A stretch of DNA of 33,930 nucleotides from Variovorax sp. YR752 (GCA_945860785.1 CAMATD010000026.1:1-33930), one strand, 5' to 3'; shown: positions 8,763 through 23,340, counted from the first letter of the stretch. The notes: generated by a model not told the origin, from the sequence alone. Translations and numbers: made by a program.

Positions 8763-9490
8763 GTCTCGAAGGAAAACGCGCACTGATCACGGGCGCCAGC
8801 GGTGCGCTCGGTGCCGCCATGGCCGAGCGTTTCGCACGCGACGGCGCCACGGTGCTGTTGCATGCCAATTCGCGGCCGGAGGCGGTCGAGCAGCTGGCGG
8901 CTTCCATCACGGCGGCGGGCGGCAAGGCCGAATGCCATGTGTTCGACCTGCGAAGCGACGAGGCCACGGCCACCGCGTGCGCACGCATGCTGGAGGGCGG
9001 CCCGATCCAGATCCTCGTCAACAACGCCGGCGTGCATGACGATGCGGTGTTGCCAGGCATGCGCGCCGAGCAATGGCACAAGGTGATCGACGTATCGCTC
9101 AACGGGTTCTTCCGTGTCACGCAGCCGTTGCTGTTGCCGATGATGCGCACGCGCTGGGGGCGCATCCTGAACATCTCTTCTGTCTCTGCCATCACCGGGA
9201 ACCGGGGGCAGGTCAACTATGCCGCGGCCAAGGGCGCGCTCAACAGCGCGACGAAGGCGTTGTCGCTCGAAGTGGCGTCGCGCGGGGTGACGGTCAATGC
9301 GATTGCGCCGGGGATCATTGCGTCGCCGATGGCGGACGCCGTGTTCGATCCTGCCGTCATCAATCAGATGGTGCCCGTCAAGCGGGCGGGGACGCCTCAG
9401 GAAGTGGCTGCGCTGGCTGCTTTCCTTGTCAGCGATGAAGCTGCGTACATCACCGGTCAGGTGATTTCGATCAACGGCGGGATGATTTAG
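8759..9490 (+). CDS. FabG-like 3-ketoacyl-ACP reductase
   Basis: A 243-residue short-chain dehydrogenase that should reduce 3-ketoacyl-ACP with NADPH, the ketoreduction step of polyene chain extension. Visible motifs are TGASGALG for cofactor binding (11-18), NNAG (88-91) and the catalytic Ser141, Tyr154 and Lys158 (YAAAK), plus the C-terminal YITGQVISINGG of classical FabG proteins. The ATG overlaps the dehydratase stop by 4 nt (ATGA). It is the last gene of the operon. No ketosynthase follows, although one often lies beside the reductase in related clusters. Confidence 0.9.
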   Translation: MSLEGKRALITGASGALGAAMAERFARDGATVLLHANSRPEAVEQLAASITAAGGKAECHVFDLRSDEATATACARMLEGGPIQILVNNAGVHDDAVLPGMRAEQWHKVIDVSLNGFFRVTQPLLLPMMRTRWGRILNISSVSAITGNRGQVNYAAAKGALNSATKALSLEVASRGVTVNAIAPGIIASPMADAVFDPAVINQMVPVKRAGTPQEVAALAAFLVSDEAAYITGQVISINGGMI

Positions 9491-9509
9491 GGGCCTCGAT
9501 TCCGGGGTG

Positions 9510-9619
9510 CGGCGATGGGGGTTGAGCCCTTGGGCGGCCGACGTCACCGGCCCTTCGGGCTTCCCTGCGCTGCTCGGCGGTGCCTCAACGGCCACCCAAG
9601 GGCTCAACCCCCATCGCCG
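9510..9619. repeat. Large inverted repeat (31-nt arms, one mismatch) after the polyene operon
   Basis: The left arm at 9510-9540 and the right arm at 9589-9619 are reverse complements over 31 nt with a single mismatch (C at 9535 against the right arm). The core of the left arm reads ATGGGGGTTGAGCCCTTGGG. Inside the 48-nt loop a shorter pairing (9543-9549 with 9578-9584, one mismatch) continues the stem. There is no T tract, so it is not a classic intrinsic terminator, although the RNA would fold strongly. It lies in a 248-bp intergenic stretch (9491-9738) with no credible gene and looks like a dispersed intergenic palindrome. Confidence 0.85.
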
Positions 9620-9653
9620 TGGACAGAGCCGTGGTGTGTTCCCCTGACTTCCT

Positions 9654-9674
9654 CCCTCTCCCTCCGGGAGAGGG
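9654..9674. repeat. CCCTCTCCC/GGGAGAGGG palindromic unit
   Basis: A perfect 9-bp stem, CCCTCTCCC at 9654-9662 and GGGAGAGGG at 9666-9674, around a TCC loop, followed by GCCGGGGTGGGG-like sequence. I know this type of palindrome as a dispersed intergenic unit in many high-GC proteobacteria. It lies between the 3' ends of the ketoreductase gene and the convergent ATPase gene, so it may also act as a bidirectional transcription stop. No T run is present. Confidence 0.7.
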
Positions 9675-9738
9675 CCGGGGTGGGGCCGACTGCGCCGCAC
9701 CGCGTACCGGGCGCCCTCTGCAAAAGATCCCGAAGGAT

Positions 9739-10431
9739 TCAAAGCGGCAGCGTATCGAACGCAGCGTAAGCCGTAGCCAGCCAGGACTTCACGCGTTGGC
9801 GTTCCAGGAGGCCCAACGCATGCGCCCCCTCTCGATCGTTCACAGCCTTCCAGAAACTGGTGTTCTGCGCATCGATCTTGCGCATGCTCGCTTCATGCAG
9901 ACGCGGCAACGCGATCACACGCGCGCCATTCGCAGTGGCCTTGGAGAGCGATTGCGACGCCAGCAGCATGCCGAAGTCGCTGCCGCGCCCGTAGTTCTGC
10001 ACCACGATGTAATTGGGCCGGTTGCCGAAGGTGTCGATCAGCGTGCCGAGCAGGTCGGTGGAGTCCTTGCCGTCGTCGAGCACATGCCAGAAATTGACGG
10101 TCACGCCGATTTCGGCGAACACGTCGAACAGGTCCGATTCTTTGATCCAGCGCGACAGCGGCGCCAGCGTCTGGGCCGCAAGGTCGACGATCACGCTCTG
10201 TTTCGGATTGGTTTCGAAGCCGTTCACGACCGTGTCGAGCCCCTCGTAGCTGTCGACCACGACGGGCGAGGCAAAACCTTCGTAGAAGCGGGTGAACGCA
10301 CTGTGCGAACGATCGGTGTCGAAACCGGTGAAAGGCCGGCTGCGGTCGATGAAGTACTGCGCCAGCACGCGCGCCGTGACCGACTTGCCGACACCGCCTT
10401 TTTCGCCGCCGATGAAATTGATGGAGCTCAT
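9739..10431 (-). CDS. Orphan ParA/MinD-like P-loop ATPase
   Basis: A 230-residue cytoplasmic ATPase of the deviant Walker A class. GGEKGGVGKS at about residues 8-17 has the signature lysine of ParA, MinD and Mrp proteins. FDTDRSHS follows where ParA switch I lies, and VIVDLAAQT is the Walker B/switch II region. No ParB, parS-like repeat, MinC or MinE partner is in the window, so neither partitioning nor division placement is supported. Similar proteins are often labelled mobilization or CobQ/MinD nucleotide-binding. ATG 10431 is chosen because the Walker motif follows directly; a longer reading to 10596 would pass through AT-rich regulatory DNA. Convergent with the polyene operon. Confidence 0.8.
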   Translation of the reverse strand: MSSINFIGGEKGGVGKSVTARVLAQYFIDRSRPFTGFDTDRSHSAFTRFYEGFASPVVVDSYEGLDTVVNGFETNPKQSVIVDLAAQTLAPLSRWIKESDLFDVFAEIGVTVNFWHVLDDGKDSTDLLGTLIDTFGNRPNYIVVQNYGRGSDFGMLLASQSLSKATANGARVIALPRLHEASMRKIDAQNTSFWKAVNDREGAHALGLLERQRVKSWLATAYAAFDTLPL

Positions 10432-10471
10432 GAGTCGCCTGTAGGTTTGCGAAAAAGAAAGGGGATTCGTT

Positions 10472-10499
10472 TTTCCAATCTGTATCGACAGCTTGGAAA
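10472..10499. promoter_or_regulatory. 28-bp imperfect palindrome, candidate operator
   Basis: TTTCCAA at 10472-10478 pairs with TTGGAAA at 10493-10499, and the inner CTGT (10480-10483) pairs with ACAG (10488-10491). Eleven of the 14 positions per arm match. It lies 41 bp before the ATPase start and about 128 bp before the M14 peptidase start, in the most AT-rich part of the divergent spacer. Its symmetry and length suit a dimeric repressor or activator. No regulator gene is adjacent. Confidence 0.55.
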
Positions 10500-10527
10500 T
10501 TTGTATTTTGGAGGGTTTCGGAAGCAA
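10500..10527 (-). promoter_or_regulatory. Candidate promoter of the ParA-like gene
   Basis: On the minus strand TTGCTT (10522-10527) and TACAAA (10500-10505) are separated by 16 bp, a partial match to a sigma-70 promoter. Transcription would begin inside the adjacent 28-bp palindrome. The match is weak and the call rests mainly on position and local AT content. Confidence 0.3.
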
Positions 10528-10626
10528 ACAGCGTTTTACCCCCGATACCTCGCAAGTCGCGCGCCGACCAATGCGGTGAATCTGCCACTCGATCAATGCA
10601 GAATGTCATGAACGGAGCGTTTCTCG

Positions 10627-12330
10627 ATGACTACCGAGCCAGATTCCCTGTACCTCACGCCGTACGAAACCGGCAACCACAACCAGACCACCACCTGGGC
10701 CGAATGCATCGCTTTCTACGAGCGGCTGGCCGAGCGCTTTCCCGCGGTGCTGCGATGGACGCAGATCGGCGTTTCGGACAACGGCATTCCGATGCACGCT
10801 GGCGTGGTGACGGCCGACGCAGTGTTCGACCGCGAGACCTTGCAGCGGCAGCGCCGGCCGGTGTTCTTCAACAACAACGGCATCCACCCCGGCGAGCCCG
10901 AAGGGATCGATGTCTGCATGGCGCTGGTGCGCGACTTCTGCACGCAGCCCGAACGCCTGGCGGCGCTGGGAGACACGGTCTTCGTGTTCATCCCGGTCTA
11001 CAACGTGGACGGCTGCCTCAACCGCCAGGACACCTCGCGCGTGAACCAGCAGGGGCCGGAGTCCTTCGGCTTCCGCGGCAACGGACGGCACCTGGACCTG
11101 AATCGCGACTTCATCAAATGCGACAGCCTGGCGGCGCAGGTGTTCAGCCGCTTCTTCACCGCGTGGGACCCGGACGTGATGGTCGACACCCACACCTCCA
11201 ACGGCGCCGACTACGCCTACACGATGACGCTGATTCCGACCCAGTCCGACAAGCTGGGCGGAGGGCTCGGGCAGTTCCTGCGCGACAGCATGCTGCCGGC
11301 CACCTACAGCAACATGGACCAACGCGGTTGGCCCACCTGCCCGTATGTGAACTGCGTGGCCGAAACGCCGGATGACGGCATTGCCGACTTCCTCGACCTG
11401 CCGCGCTTTTCCACGGGCTATGCGGCCTTGCACCACACGATCGGCTTCATGCCCGAGACCCACATGCTGAAGCCCTATGCCGATCGCGTGGCGGCCATGC
11501 GGACGCTGGTCGAGGTGGTGCTGGGGTTCACCGTCGCGCATGCGGCGCAGATTCAAGGTCTCCGTCGCGAGGCCAGGGCCGGTGCTGCGCGACAAGCGCA
11601 CTGGCCGCTCTCATGGCGGGCTGACCACAGCCGGCCAGCCAGTCTCCGGTTCAAGGGGTACCAGGCGGTGCGCGTGCCCAGCAGCCTTGGCACTTACCAG
11701 CGCCTGGCCTACGACCGTAGCCAGCCGTGGGGAAAAGACATTCCTTATTTCAACCGCTACGTGGAAGACGCTGCGACCGTTGCGCCCAAGGCCTACCTCA
11801 TTCCCCAGGCCTGGCGCGAGGTGATCGAGCGCCTGCAATGGAACGGCGTGACGCTGCAGCGCCTGGCGGAAGACCAGGTGTTCCATTCCGCCAGGGTGTA
11901 CGGCATTCAGAGCGTGGTCTCGCGTGCCGGGCCGTACGAGGGGCACATGTTCCACGACGAGGTGGTGCTTGTCGAGCGGACCGAGACTGTGCACGCGCAC
12001 GCCGGCGACGCATGGGTTCCGCTCGACCAGGCCAAGGCCCGCTACCTCGTCGAGACGCTCGAGCCCGAAGCCCACGACAGCTTCTTCCGCTGGGGTTTCT
12101 TCAACAGCGTGCTCGAAAAGAAGGAGGCCTTTTCGGCCTACGTTTTCGAAGACACCGCATGCCGGATGCTGGAGGAAGAGCCGGCGCTGAAAGCCGGTTT
12201 CGAGCAATGGAAGCGGACGCATCCCGACAAGCTCTCTGACCCTCAAGCGGTTCTGGGCTACATCTTTGCGTACGGCAAGCGCCATGCGGAGCCGGAGTGG
12301 CGGCGCTATCCGGTGGTGGGCCTGAGGTAG
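10627..12330 (+). CDS. M14-family zinc carboxypeptidase-like protein
   Basis: A 567-residue protein with an N-terminal M14 metallocarboxypeptidase domain, residues about 15-310. The zinc ligands are visible as His87 and Glu90 in NGIHPGEPEG and His189 in VDTHTSNG. HLDLNRDF carries the substrate-binding arginine (Arg160) and FMPETHML the catalytic Glu277. A C-terminal half of about 250 residues has no motif I can name. There is no signal peptide, so the protein is probably cytoplasmic. The natural substrate is not evident. Start ATG 10627 has GGAG 9 nt upstream. Its 3' end overlaps the convergent hipA-like gene by 25 bp. Confidence 0.87.
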   Translation: MTTEPDSLYLTPYETGNHNQTTTWAECIAFYERLAERFPAVLRWTQIGVSDNGIPMHAGVVTADAVFDRETLQRQRRPVFFNNNGIHPGEPEGIDVCMALVRDFCTQPERLAALGDTVFVFIPVYNVDGCLNRQDTSRVNQQGPESFGFRGNGRHLDLNRDFIKCDSLAAQVFSRFFTAWDPDVMVDTHTSNGADYAYTMTLIPTQSDKLGGGLGQFLRDSMLPATYSNMDQRGWPTCPYVNCVAETPDDGIADFLDLPRFSTGYAALHHTIGFMPETHMLKPYADRVAAMRTLVEVVLGFTVAHAAQIQGLRREARAGAARQAHWPLSWRADHSRPASLRFKGYQAVRVPSSLGTYQRLAYDRSQPWGKDIPYFNRYVEDAATVAPKAYLIPQAWREVIERLQWNGVTLQRLAEDQVFHSARVYGIQSVVSRAGPYEGHMFHDEVVLVERTETVHAHAGDAWVPLDQAKARYLVETLEPEAHDSFFRWGFFNSVLEKKEAFSAYVFEDTACRMLEEEPALKAGFEQWKRTHPDKLSDPQAVLGYIFAYGKRHAEPEWRRYPVVGLR

Positions 12331-13621
12331 CCGCGCCTGGCCATGCCCTGCAGCAGCGGGTGTGCCTGCAAGCGTTGCTGCAGCCGCTTTTTCCACGGCG
12401 CCGGCAGCGTCGAGGTGTCGATCATCTCGGGCCACAGGCTGCGTGCGAGCCGCGCCGTGTCGGCGACAACGCGCCGCACCAGCGGTTCGTGCAACCCGGT
12501 CGAGAAGCAGAAGGCACGCACATTGGCGGGCGTGAACAGGGCTGCGCGCTTGCCTCCGCCGGGCGCGGCCGGCAGCAGGGGCAGGGCATGGCCGTCGACG
12601 CCCTCCCTGGAGCGCCGCATAGGCCACGATGTCGTAGGCTGGTGCCAGCCCGCGGCGCGATGCCGTCCGCGTACAGCACGCCGAAGTTCTTCAGATGGGC
12701 ATCGGGGTTGCCGAGCAGGTCGTTCACCGCGAGGCGCCGCACGAGTTCGAGCACCGCTTCTTCGTCCAGCGAAGGGAAGGCCTGTATCGCAAGCGCCATG
12801 TCGAGGTAGCTCGCGCTGTACTTGTGCATCGGGTCTACCGCGAGCACCTGCGCGAAGTCTTCGAAATGAATGCGGCGTGCGCCGTCGCGGTCGAAGCGCG
12901 TGACGGCCAGGAATTCGGGCTCGTCGGGCAAGGCGTAGCTGTGCTCCGCCTGGATGGCCGAGAGTGGCGCCAGTTCGGCGTGGCACACCTCGACGCCCGC
13001 GGCGCCGGCCATTTGCAGCGACAGCATCTCGAGCTGCGGCATGTGGGGCCGCCCGGCAACAGGCAGCTTCGCGATCACGCGCGTGCTCGCACCGGCCCGC
13101 GTGCGCGCCACATAGCGCCCGCCCTGGCGACGCAGCCCGAGCTTGGGCTGCACGCCCGACACCGAGATGCCCTGCGGCATCGGCAGCTCGACCACCGACA
13201 TCTCGAGCGCGTCCTGGTCCTGGGTGATGAGCCGCTGCAGCGTGCCGCGGTCCACCGACACGGGCTTGGCGCTCACCGCGCCGGGCAGGTCGCCGCCGCA
13301 GGCCGCGAGCAGCTCGAAGTGGTCGTTCTCGCGGCAGCCCCGCAATTGCGCGATATGGCTGCGCAGCACGCCTTCGGGCAGCAGGTTCTGGAAGAAGCGC
13401 GGGAGCTGGCCGCCCTGGGCGTTGAAGAGCGGGTTCTTGACGTCGCTCCAGAGGGCAGCCTGCGTGGCTGCATCGCTCGCCACCATCGACAGCGAGAGCA
13501 CCTCCGGCGGCGGCGCGGCGACCAGCTCGGGCTCCGCCACGAAGCGGCACAGGTCGGCGTACTGGAAGAGCTTGCCGAAGCGCCGCGTGCCGAGCGAGAT
13601 CTCGAGGATCTTGACGTTCAT
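12306..13621 (-). pseudogene. hipA: HipA-like toxin kinase, frame broken twice
   Basis: Homologue of HipA, a Ser/Thr kinase toxin that in E. coli phosphorylates glutamyl-tRNA synthetase. The first frame (from ATG 13621) has the N-terminal HipA region, SVSGVQPKLGL, and the catalytic NPDAHLKNF. The reading then needs +1 shifts at the CCC run 12649-12651 and again at CCC 12605-12607 (plus-strand bases). The middle frame gives LAPAYDIVAYAALQ, the expected metal-binding segment, and the third gives EGVDGHALPLL to the stop at 12306. Repaired length would be about 438 residues, normal for the family. Without repair the protein loses its metal site and C-terminal helices. ATG 13621 overlaps the antitoxin stop by 4 nt. 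Sequencing error is a serious alternative to decay. Confidence 0.75.
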
Positions 13622-13935
13622 GGCGAGCGGCGCTTGTTGCCGTACGGCGGCGGGGCGGGCGTTTGCGCGACGGCATGGCCCACGCGGGTGGCGACAGGGC
13701 GGTAATCAGGGTCGGTGCCCGTGCTTTCGCCAAAGCCCTTGGGCGCAAGCTGCAGCTCCAGGCCCAACGCATCGACCAGCGCGAGCAGCGACGACAGCTG
13801 GGGGTTGCCCTGCAGGCTCAGCGCATTGCGCACCGAGCGCTCGGTCAGCCCGGAGCGCAGCGCAATCTCGGCGCTCGAGAGGCCGGTGGCCTCGCGCCGC
13901 GCGGTCAGGGCGGTGATGAGCTCCTGTTTGTTCAC
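13618..13935 (-). CDS. hipB: HipB-like XRE-family antitoxin
   Basis: A 105-residue DNA-binding protein with an XRE helix-turn-helix at about residues 5-62: LSSAEIALRSGLTERSVRNA, then GNPQLSSLLALVDALGLELQL. A disordered Pro/Arg-rich tail follows. Lying directly upstream of a HipA homologue with a 4-nt overlap, it fits the antitoxin and autorepressor of a type II hipBA module. Start is GTG 13935, supported by the complete helix-turn-helix that follows. The preceding AT-rich segment holds a palindrome that may be its operator. Confidence 0.8.
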   Translation of the reverse strand: MNKQELITALTARREATGLSSAEIALRSGLTERSVRNALSLQGNPQLSSLLALVDALGLELQLAPKGFGESTGTDPDYRPVATRVGHAVAQTPAPPPYGNKRRSP

Positions 13936-13983
13936 GGAAATATATTACTGAAAATGGCGATTTGGGAATTATGTTTCCGGAAA
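13935..13983. promoter_or_regulatory. Candidate hipBA operator: palindrome plus half-site
   Basis: TTTCCGGAAA (13974-13983) is a perfect 10-bp palindrome. A half-site CGGAAA (13935-13940) recurs at the antitoxin start codon, so sites bracket the AT-rich promoter segment in between. HipB-type repressors bind palindromes at their own promoter; the match of this particular sequence is inferred, not known. Confidence 0.4.
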
Positions 13984-13996
13984 AGCCCGCGTCGGC

Positions 13997-14756
13997 CTAT
14001 TTGGGCACCAGGGTGAAGAAAGGCATGACCACGCCCATGATCCAGTTCTGGCCGAAGTCGAGCGCCGCCCGGCGGTATTTCTCGTCGGCTTGCGCGGCCA
14101 GCAGGTCGAGCCGCGCCACCACCTTCGACAGCTCGCGGTCGGCCACCAGGTTGCGGCCGCGCTCGCTGATTTCGGTGGCCAGCAGCAGCGGCTGGCCGTC
14201 GGGGCCGGTCTTGGAGGAGATCAGCCAGAGCGAGATCTCGAAATTGCGCGCGGCCCGGAAGCTGTTCTCGGCGTTGACGCCGTCGAGCATGGTCTGGTCC
14301 CAGGTGTCGCCGTTGGCCTGCTTGAGCATCGTGGCCCAGCCGAACACCAGCGCCGCCACGCGATCGCCTTGGTAGGCCTGCGGCCCGGTCTCGAAGGCCA
14401 GGCGGATCGCATCGATGCCGGTGGCGCCGCGCAGCTCCGGCAGGCCGGGGCCCTTGACGACCGCGTCCCAGGCGCGCTGGGTGGCCCTCTTCCATGCTGG
14501 CGGCCGACGTGCGCCATTCACGGGGATTGCGCCTGTAAAGCGTGGTCTGCACGCGCCGGACCGACTGCAGGTTGTCGCGCAGCGAAAGATTGGCAATGCG
14601 GTTGGCGCCGGACTGGAGCCACTCCTGGTTGGCGTAGGGCTCGGCGCGCTCGGTGGACCGGGTCGACGAACAGCCCGCAAGGCCGAGCAGGGTGGCTGCG
14701 CCTGCCAGCAGGCAGGTGCGCCGCGCCGCGAAGGCTGAAACCGAAGAATCACTCAT
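13997..14756 (-). pseudogene. Lipoprotein of unknown function, frameshifted
   Basis: The start frame (ATG 14756) encodes a lipoprotein signal with the lipobox LLGLAGCSS and continues to about residue 88 (REWRTSAASM). The sensible reading then moves by +1 near 14485-14500, to KRATQRAWDAVVKG, and continues to the stop at 13997 (ending FFTLVPK). The repaired product would have about 252 residues with helical pattern and no catalytic motif that I recognise. The unshifted frame becomes Arg/Pro-rich, typical of a wrong frame in high-GC DNA. Divergent from smc. Function unknown; the break may be a base-calling error. Confidence 0.7.
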
Positions 14757-14869
14757 GCCCTGACGTTATCATCCACGGCTGGGGCAGCAGCCCGCTTCAA
14801 GCTGCGGGCCCGTGCAATTTTCCTTACAAATCAATACCTTGGCGCTACGTCAAGGCAGACCGACAAGTC

Positions 14870-18385
<3,516 letters not shown>

Positions 18386-18399
18386 GTCGAGCGGCGCGC

Positions 18400-21610
<3,211 letters not shown>

Positions 21611-21722
21611 GGGTTTGGCGGCAACCCTCTTTACCGGCCGTTACGTGACTTCATCGCAGCGCAGTCAACAGGGTCTACAACCTGACGTTGAAAGAAAACA
21701 GAAGGCCGACAAGGAGTCCCTC

Positions 21723-22163
21723 ATGCAAACAATTCGTGTTCTCGGTGTCAGCATTGCCCTCGGCGGCGTGGCGTTGCTCAGCGGCTGCGTGGGCGTGCCC
21801 GGCGACCCGTATTACTCCGGTGGTTATGCCGGTGGCTACTCGGAGCCTTACTACTCCGAACCATCCCCGGTGGTCGTTCAACCGGCGCCGGTCTATATCA
21901 ACGGCGGGGGCTACTACGAAGGCCGCCGTCCGTACTACGACCGCCGACCCTATTATGGCGGCCGGCCCGGCTATCAGTATCCGAACGCCCGTCCCGGCTA
22001 TCCGGCCCCGGGCGTGCGGCCGGGCAACTATCCGCGCCCCGGCGCGACGGGCCTTCCCCAGCCGATCAGGCCGGGCGGGCGCCCGGCAACGGGCCGGCCG
22101 GCGCTGCCCAACGTGCCTGGCACGCCGATCCGCAGCACGACGAACCCGAACCGGGACCAGTAG
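21723..22163 (+). CDS. Small Tyr/Pro/Arg/Gly-rich lipoprotein
   Basis: A 146-residue predicted lipoprotein with the lipobox ALLSGCVG; Cys22 would be lipidated. The mature part is low in complexity: YYS/GGY repeats, then PYYDRRPYYGGRPGY and PRPGAT-type segments. No enzyme motif is seen. Such proteins are common and mostly uncharacterised in Burkholderiales. ATG 21723 has AAGGAG 7-12 nt upstream (21711-21716), which fixes the start. The preceding 112 nt after ligA hold no gene. It is followed by a hairpin and def. Confidence 0.75.
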   Translation: MQTIRVLGVSIALGGVALLSGCVGVPGDPYYSGGYAGGYSEPYYSEPSPVVVQPAPVYINGGGYYEGRRPYYDRRPYYGGRPGYQYPNARPGYPAPGVRPGNYPRPGATGLPQPIRPGGRPATGRPALPNVPGTPIRSTTNPNRDQ

Positions 22164-22173
22164 TGACCGCGGG

Positions 22174-22197
22174 CTGATGGCCCCACGAGGCCATCAG
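22174..22197 (+). terminator. Hairpin after the lipoprotein gene
   Basis: CTGATGGCC (22174-22182) and GGCCATCAG (22189-22197) form a perfect 9-bp stem with a 6-nt loop, 11 nt after the lipoprotein stop. No T run follows, so it may be a weak or Rho-assisted terminator, or only an RNA-stabilising stem before def. Confidence 0.45.
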
Positions 22198-22226
22198 GGC
22201 CACGGAGTCTCGCGATAATCCATCGC

Positions 22227-22766
22227 ATGGCCATCCGCGAAATCCTCAAGATGGGCGACCCCCGGCTGCTGCGCATCGCGCAGCCGGGGGCTGCCTTCGA
22301 CACCGACGAACTGCACCTGCTGGTGCGCGACATGTTCGAAACCATGCATGCGGTCAACGGCGCCGGCCTTGCGGCGCCGCAGATCGGCGTGGATCAGCAG
22401 CTCGTGATCTTCGGCACCGACATCGTCAATCCCCGCTACCCCGACGCACCGCCGGTGCCCCGCACCGTGCTGCTGAACCCCGTCATCACGCCACTCGACG
22501 ACGAGGAAGAAGAGGGCTGGGAAGGGTGTCTTTCGGTGCCGGGCCTGCGCGGCGTGGTGCCGCGCTTTGCCAACATCCGCTATACCGGCTTCGATCCTTA
22601 CGGCGACCCGATCGACCGGATCGCCAGCGGCTTTCATGCACGTGTGGTGCAGCATGAAGTCGATCACCTGCTGGGCAAGCTCTACCCGATGCGGGTGCGC
22701 GATTTTTCGCGCTTCGGCTACACCGAGGTCCTGTTTCCAGGCCTCGATGCGGCTGACGACGACTGA
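22227..22766 (+). CDS. def: Peptide deformylase
   Basis: Removes the formyl group from the N-terminal methionine of new proteins; a cytoplasmic metalloenzyme. All three family motifs are intact: [10 protein letters not shown] (45-54), EGCLS (99-103, metal ligand Cys101) and HEVDH (143-147, ligands His143 and His147, catalytic Glu144). The 179-residue length is usual. The gene is not beside fmt here, so it may be a second deformylase copy. The stop is 3 bp from the convergent DoxX stop. Confidence 0.94.
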   Translation: MAIREILKMGDPRLLRIAQPGAAFDTDELHLLVRDMFETMHAVNGAGLAAPQIGVDQQLVIFGTDIVNPRYPDAPPVPRTVLLNPVITPLDDEEEEGWEGCLSVPGLRGVVPRFANIRYTGFDPYGDPIDRIASGFHARVVQHEVDHLLGKLYPMRVRDFSRFGYTEVLFPGLDAADDD

Positions 22767-22769
22767 GCC

Positions 22770-23165
22770 TCAGTTGTACTTGCTGCTCAGGGCAAAGCGG
22801 CTGCCGCCCATGAAGGCGAGTGCGATGGCCGCGAACAGGAACATGCCCTGCAGTTCCAGCGCCCAGCCGCCTTGCTTGCCGAGCACGAACAGGTCCTTGG
22901 CGTGCACCAGCCAGAACGCCACCAGCATGTTGATCGCCACGATCCATGCGGCGGGCCGCGTGTAGAGGCCGATGATCAGCAGTACAGGTGTTACCACTTC
23001 ACCGATGTAGACCAGGTAGGCCAGCGCGCCCGGAAGCCCGGCCGACGACAGCATGCCCGAGATGAAGCCCACGCCGCCATGGATCTTGGCGATGCCATGC
23101 AGCAGGATGAGAACGCCGAGCGCGACGCGCAGGACGAGTTTGCCGGTGTCGTCGGATTTGACCAT
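22770..23165 (-). CDS. DoxX-family small membrane protein
   Basis: A 131-residue inner-membrane protein with four hydrophobic helices: VLRVALGVLILLHGIAKI, the segment around ALAYLVYIGEVVTPVLLIIG, WIVAINMLVAFWLVHA and GMFLFAAIALAFMGG. The HGIAKI and GEVVTPVLLIIGL patterns are typical of DoxX-like proteins, whose role is generally unknown (some are linked to redox stress). ATG 23165 is chosen because it precedes the first helix; the longer open frame to 23714 runs through the opposite aapJ gene and is a shadow. Confidence 0.82.
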   Translation of the reverse strand: MVKSDDTGKLVLRVALGVLILLHGIAKIHGGVGFISGMLSSAGLPGALAYLVYIGEVVTPVLLIIGLYTRPAAWIVAINMLVAFWLVHAKDLFVLGKQGGWALELQGMFLFAAIALAFMGGSRFALSSKYN

Positions 23166-23278
23166 TGTGTTGATTCCAGATGAGAGTGATTCGAGGGCCG
23201 TATGGTAGTGAAACAAGAGCCGTTGCGGGCACGGGACATGCACGACACCCGAGGTATATGCATCCAACCCGCGGTTCT

Positions 23279-23308
23279 TTGGCAGAGTGGCGCCTCGCCC
23301 CGTACACT
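23279..23308 (+). promoter_or_regulatory. Candidate sigma-70 promoter of the aapJQM genes
   Basis: TTGGCA (23279-23284) and TACACT (23303-23308) are separated by 18 bp, matching five and four of six consensus positions. A ribosome site GAGGAG (23326-23331) and the aapJ ATG at 23341 follow at sensible distances. No operator-like repeat was seen. Confidence 0.5.
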
Positions 23309-23340
23309 GCCTTTTGCTTACTCTTGAGGAGAACACACCA

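Noticed and set aside
9510..9619. Intrinsic terminator for the polyene operon
   Set aside because: No T tract follows the stem and the structure is far larger than a usual terminator.
21723..22163. Tyr/Pro/Arg repeats as a DNA repeat array or CRISPR
   Set aside because: The repeats are irregular at DNA level and coding, behind a proper lipobox and ribosome site.
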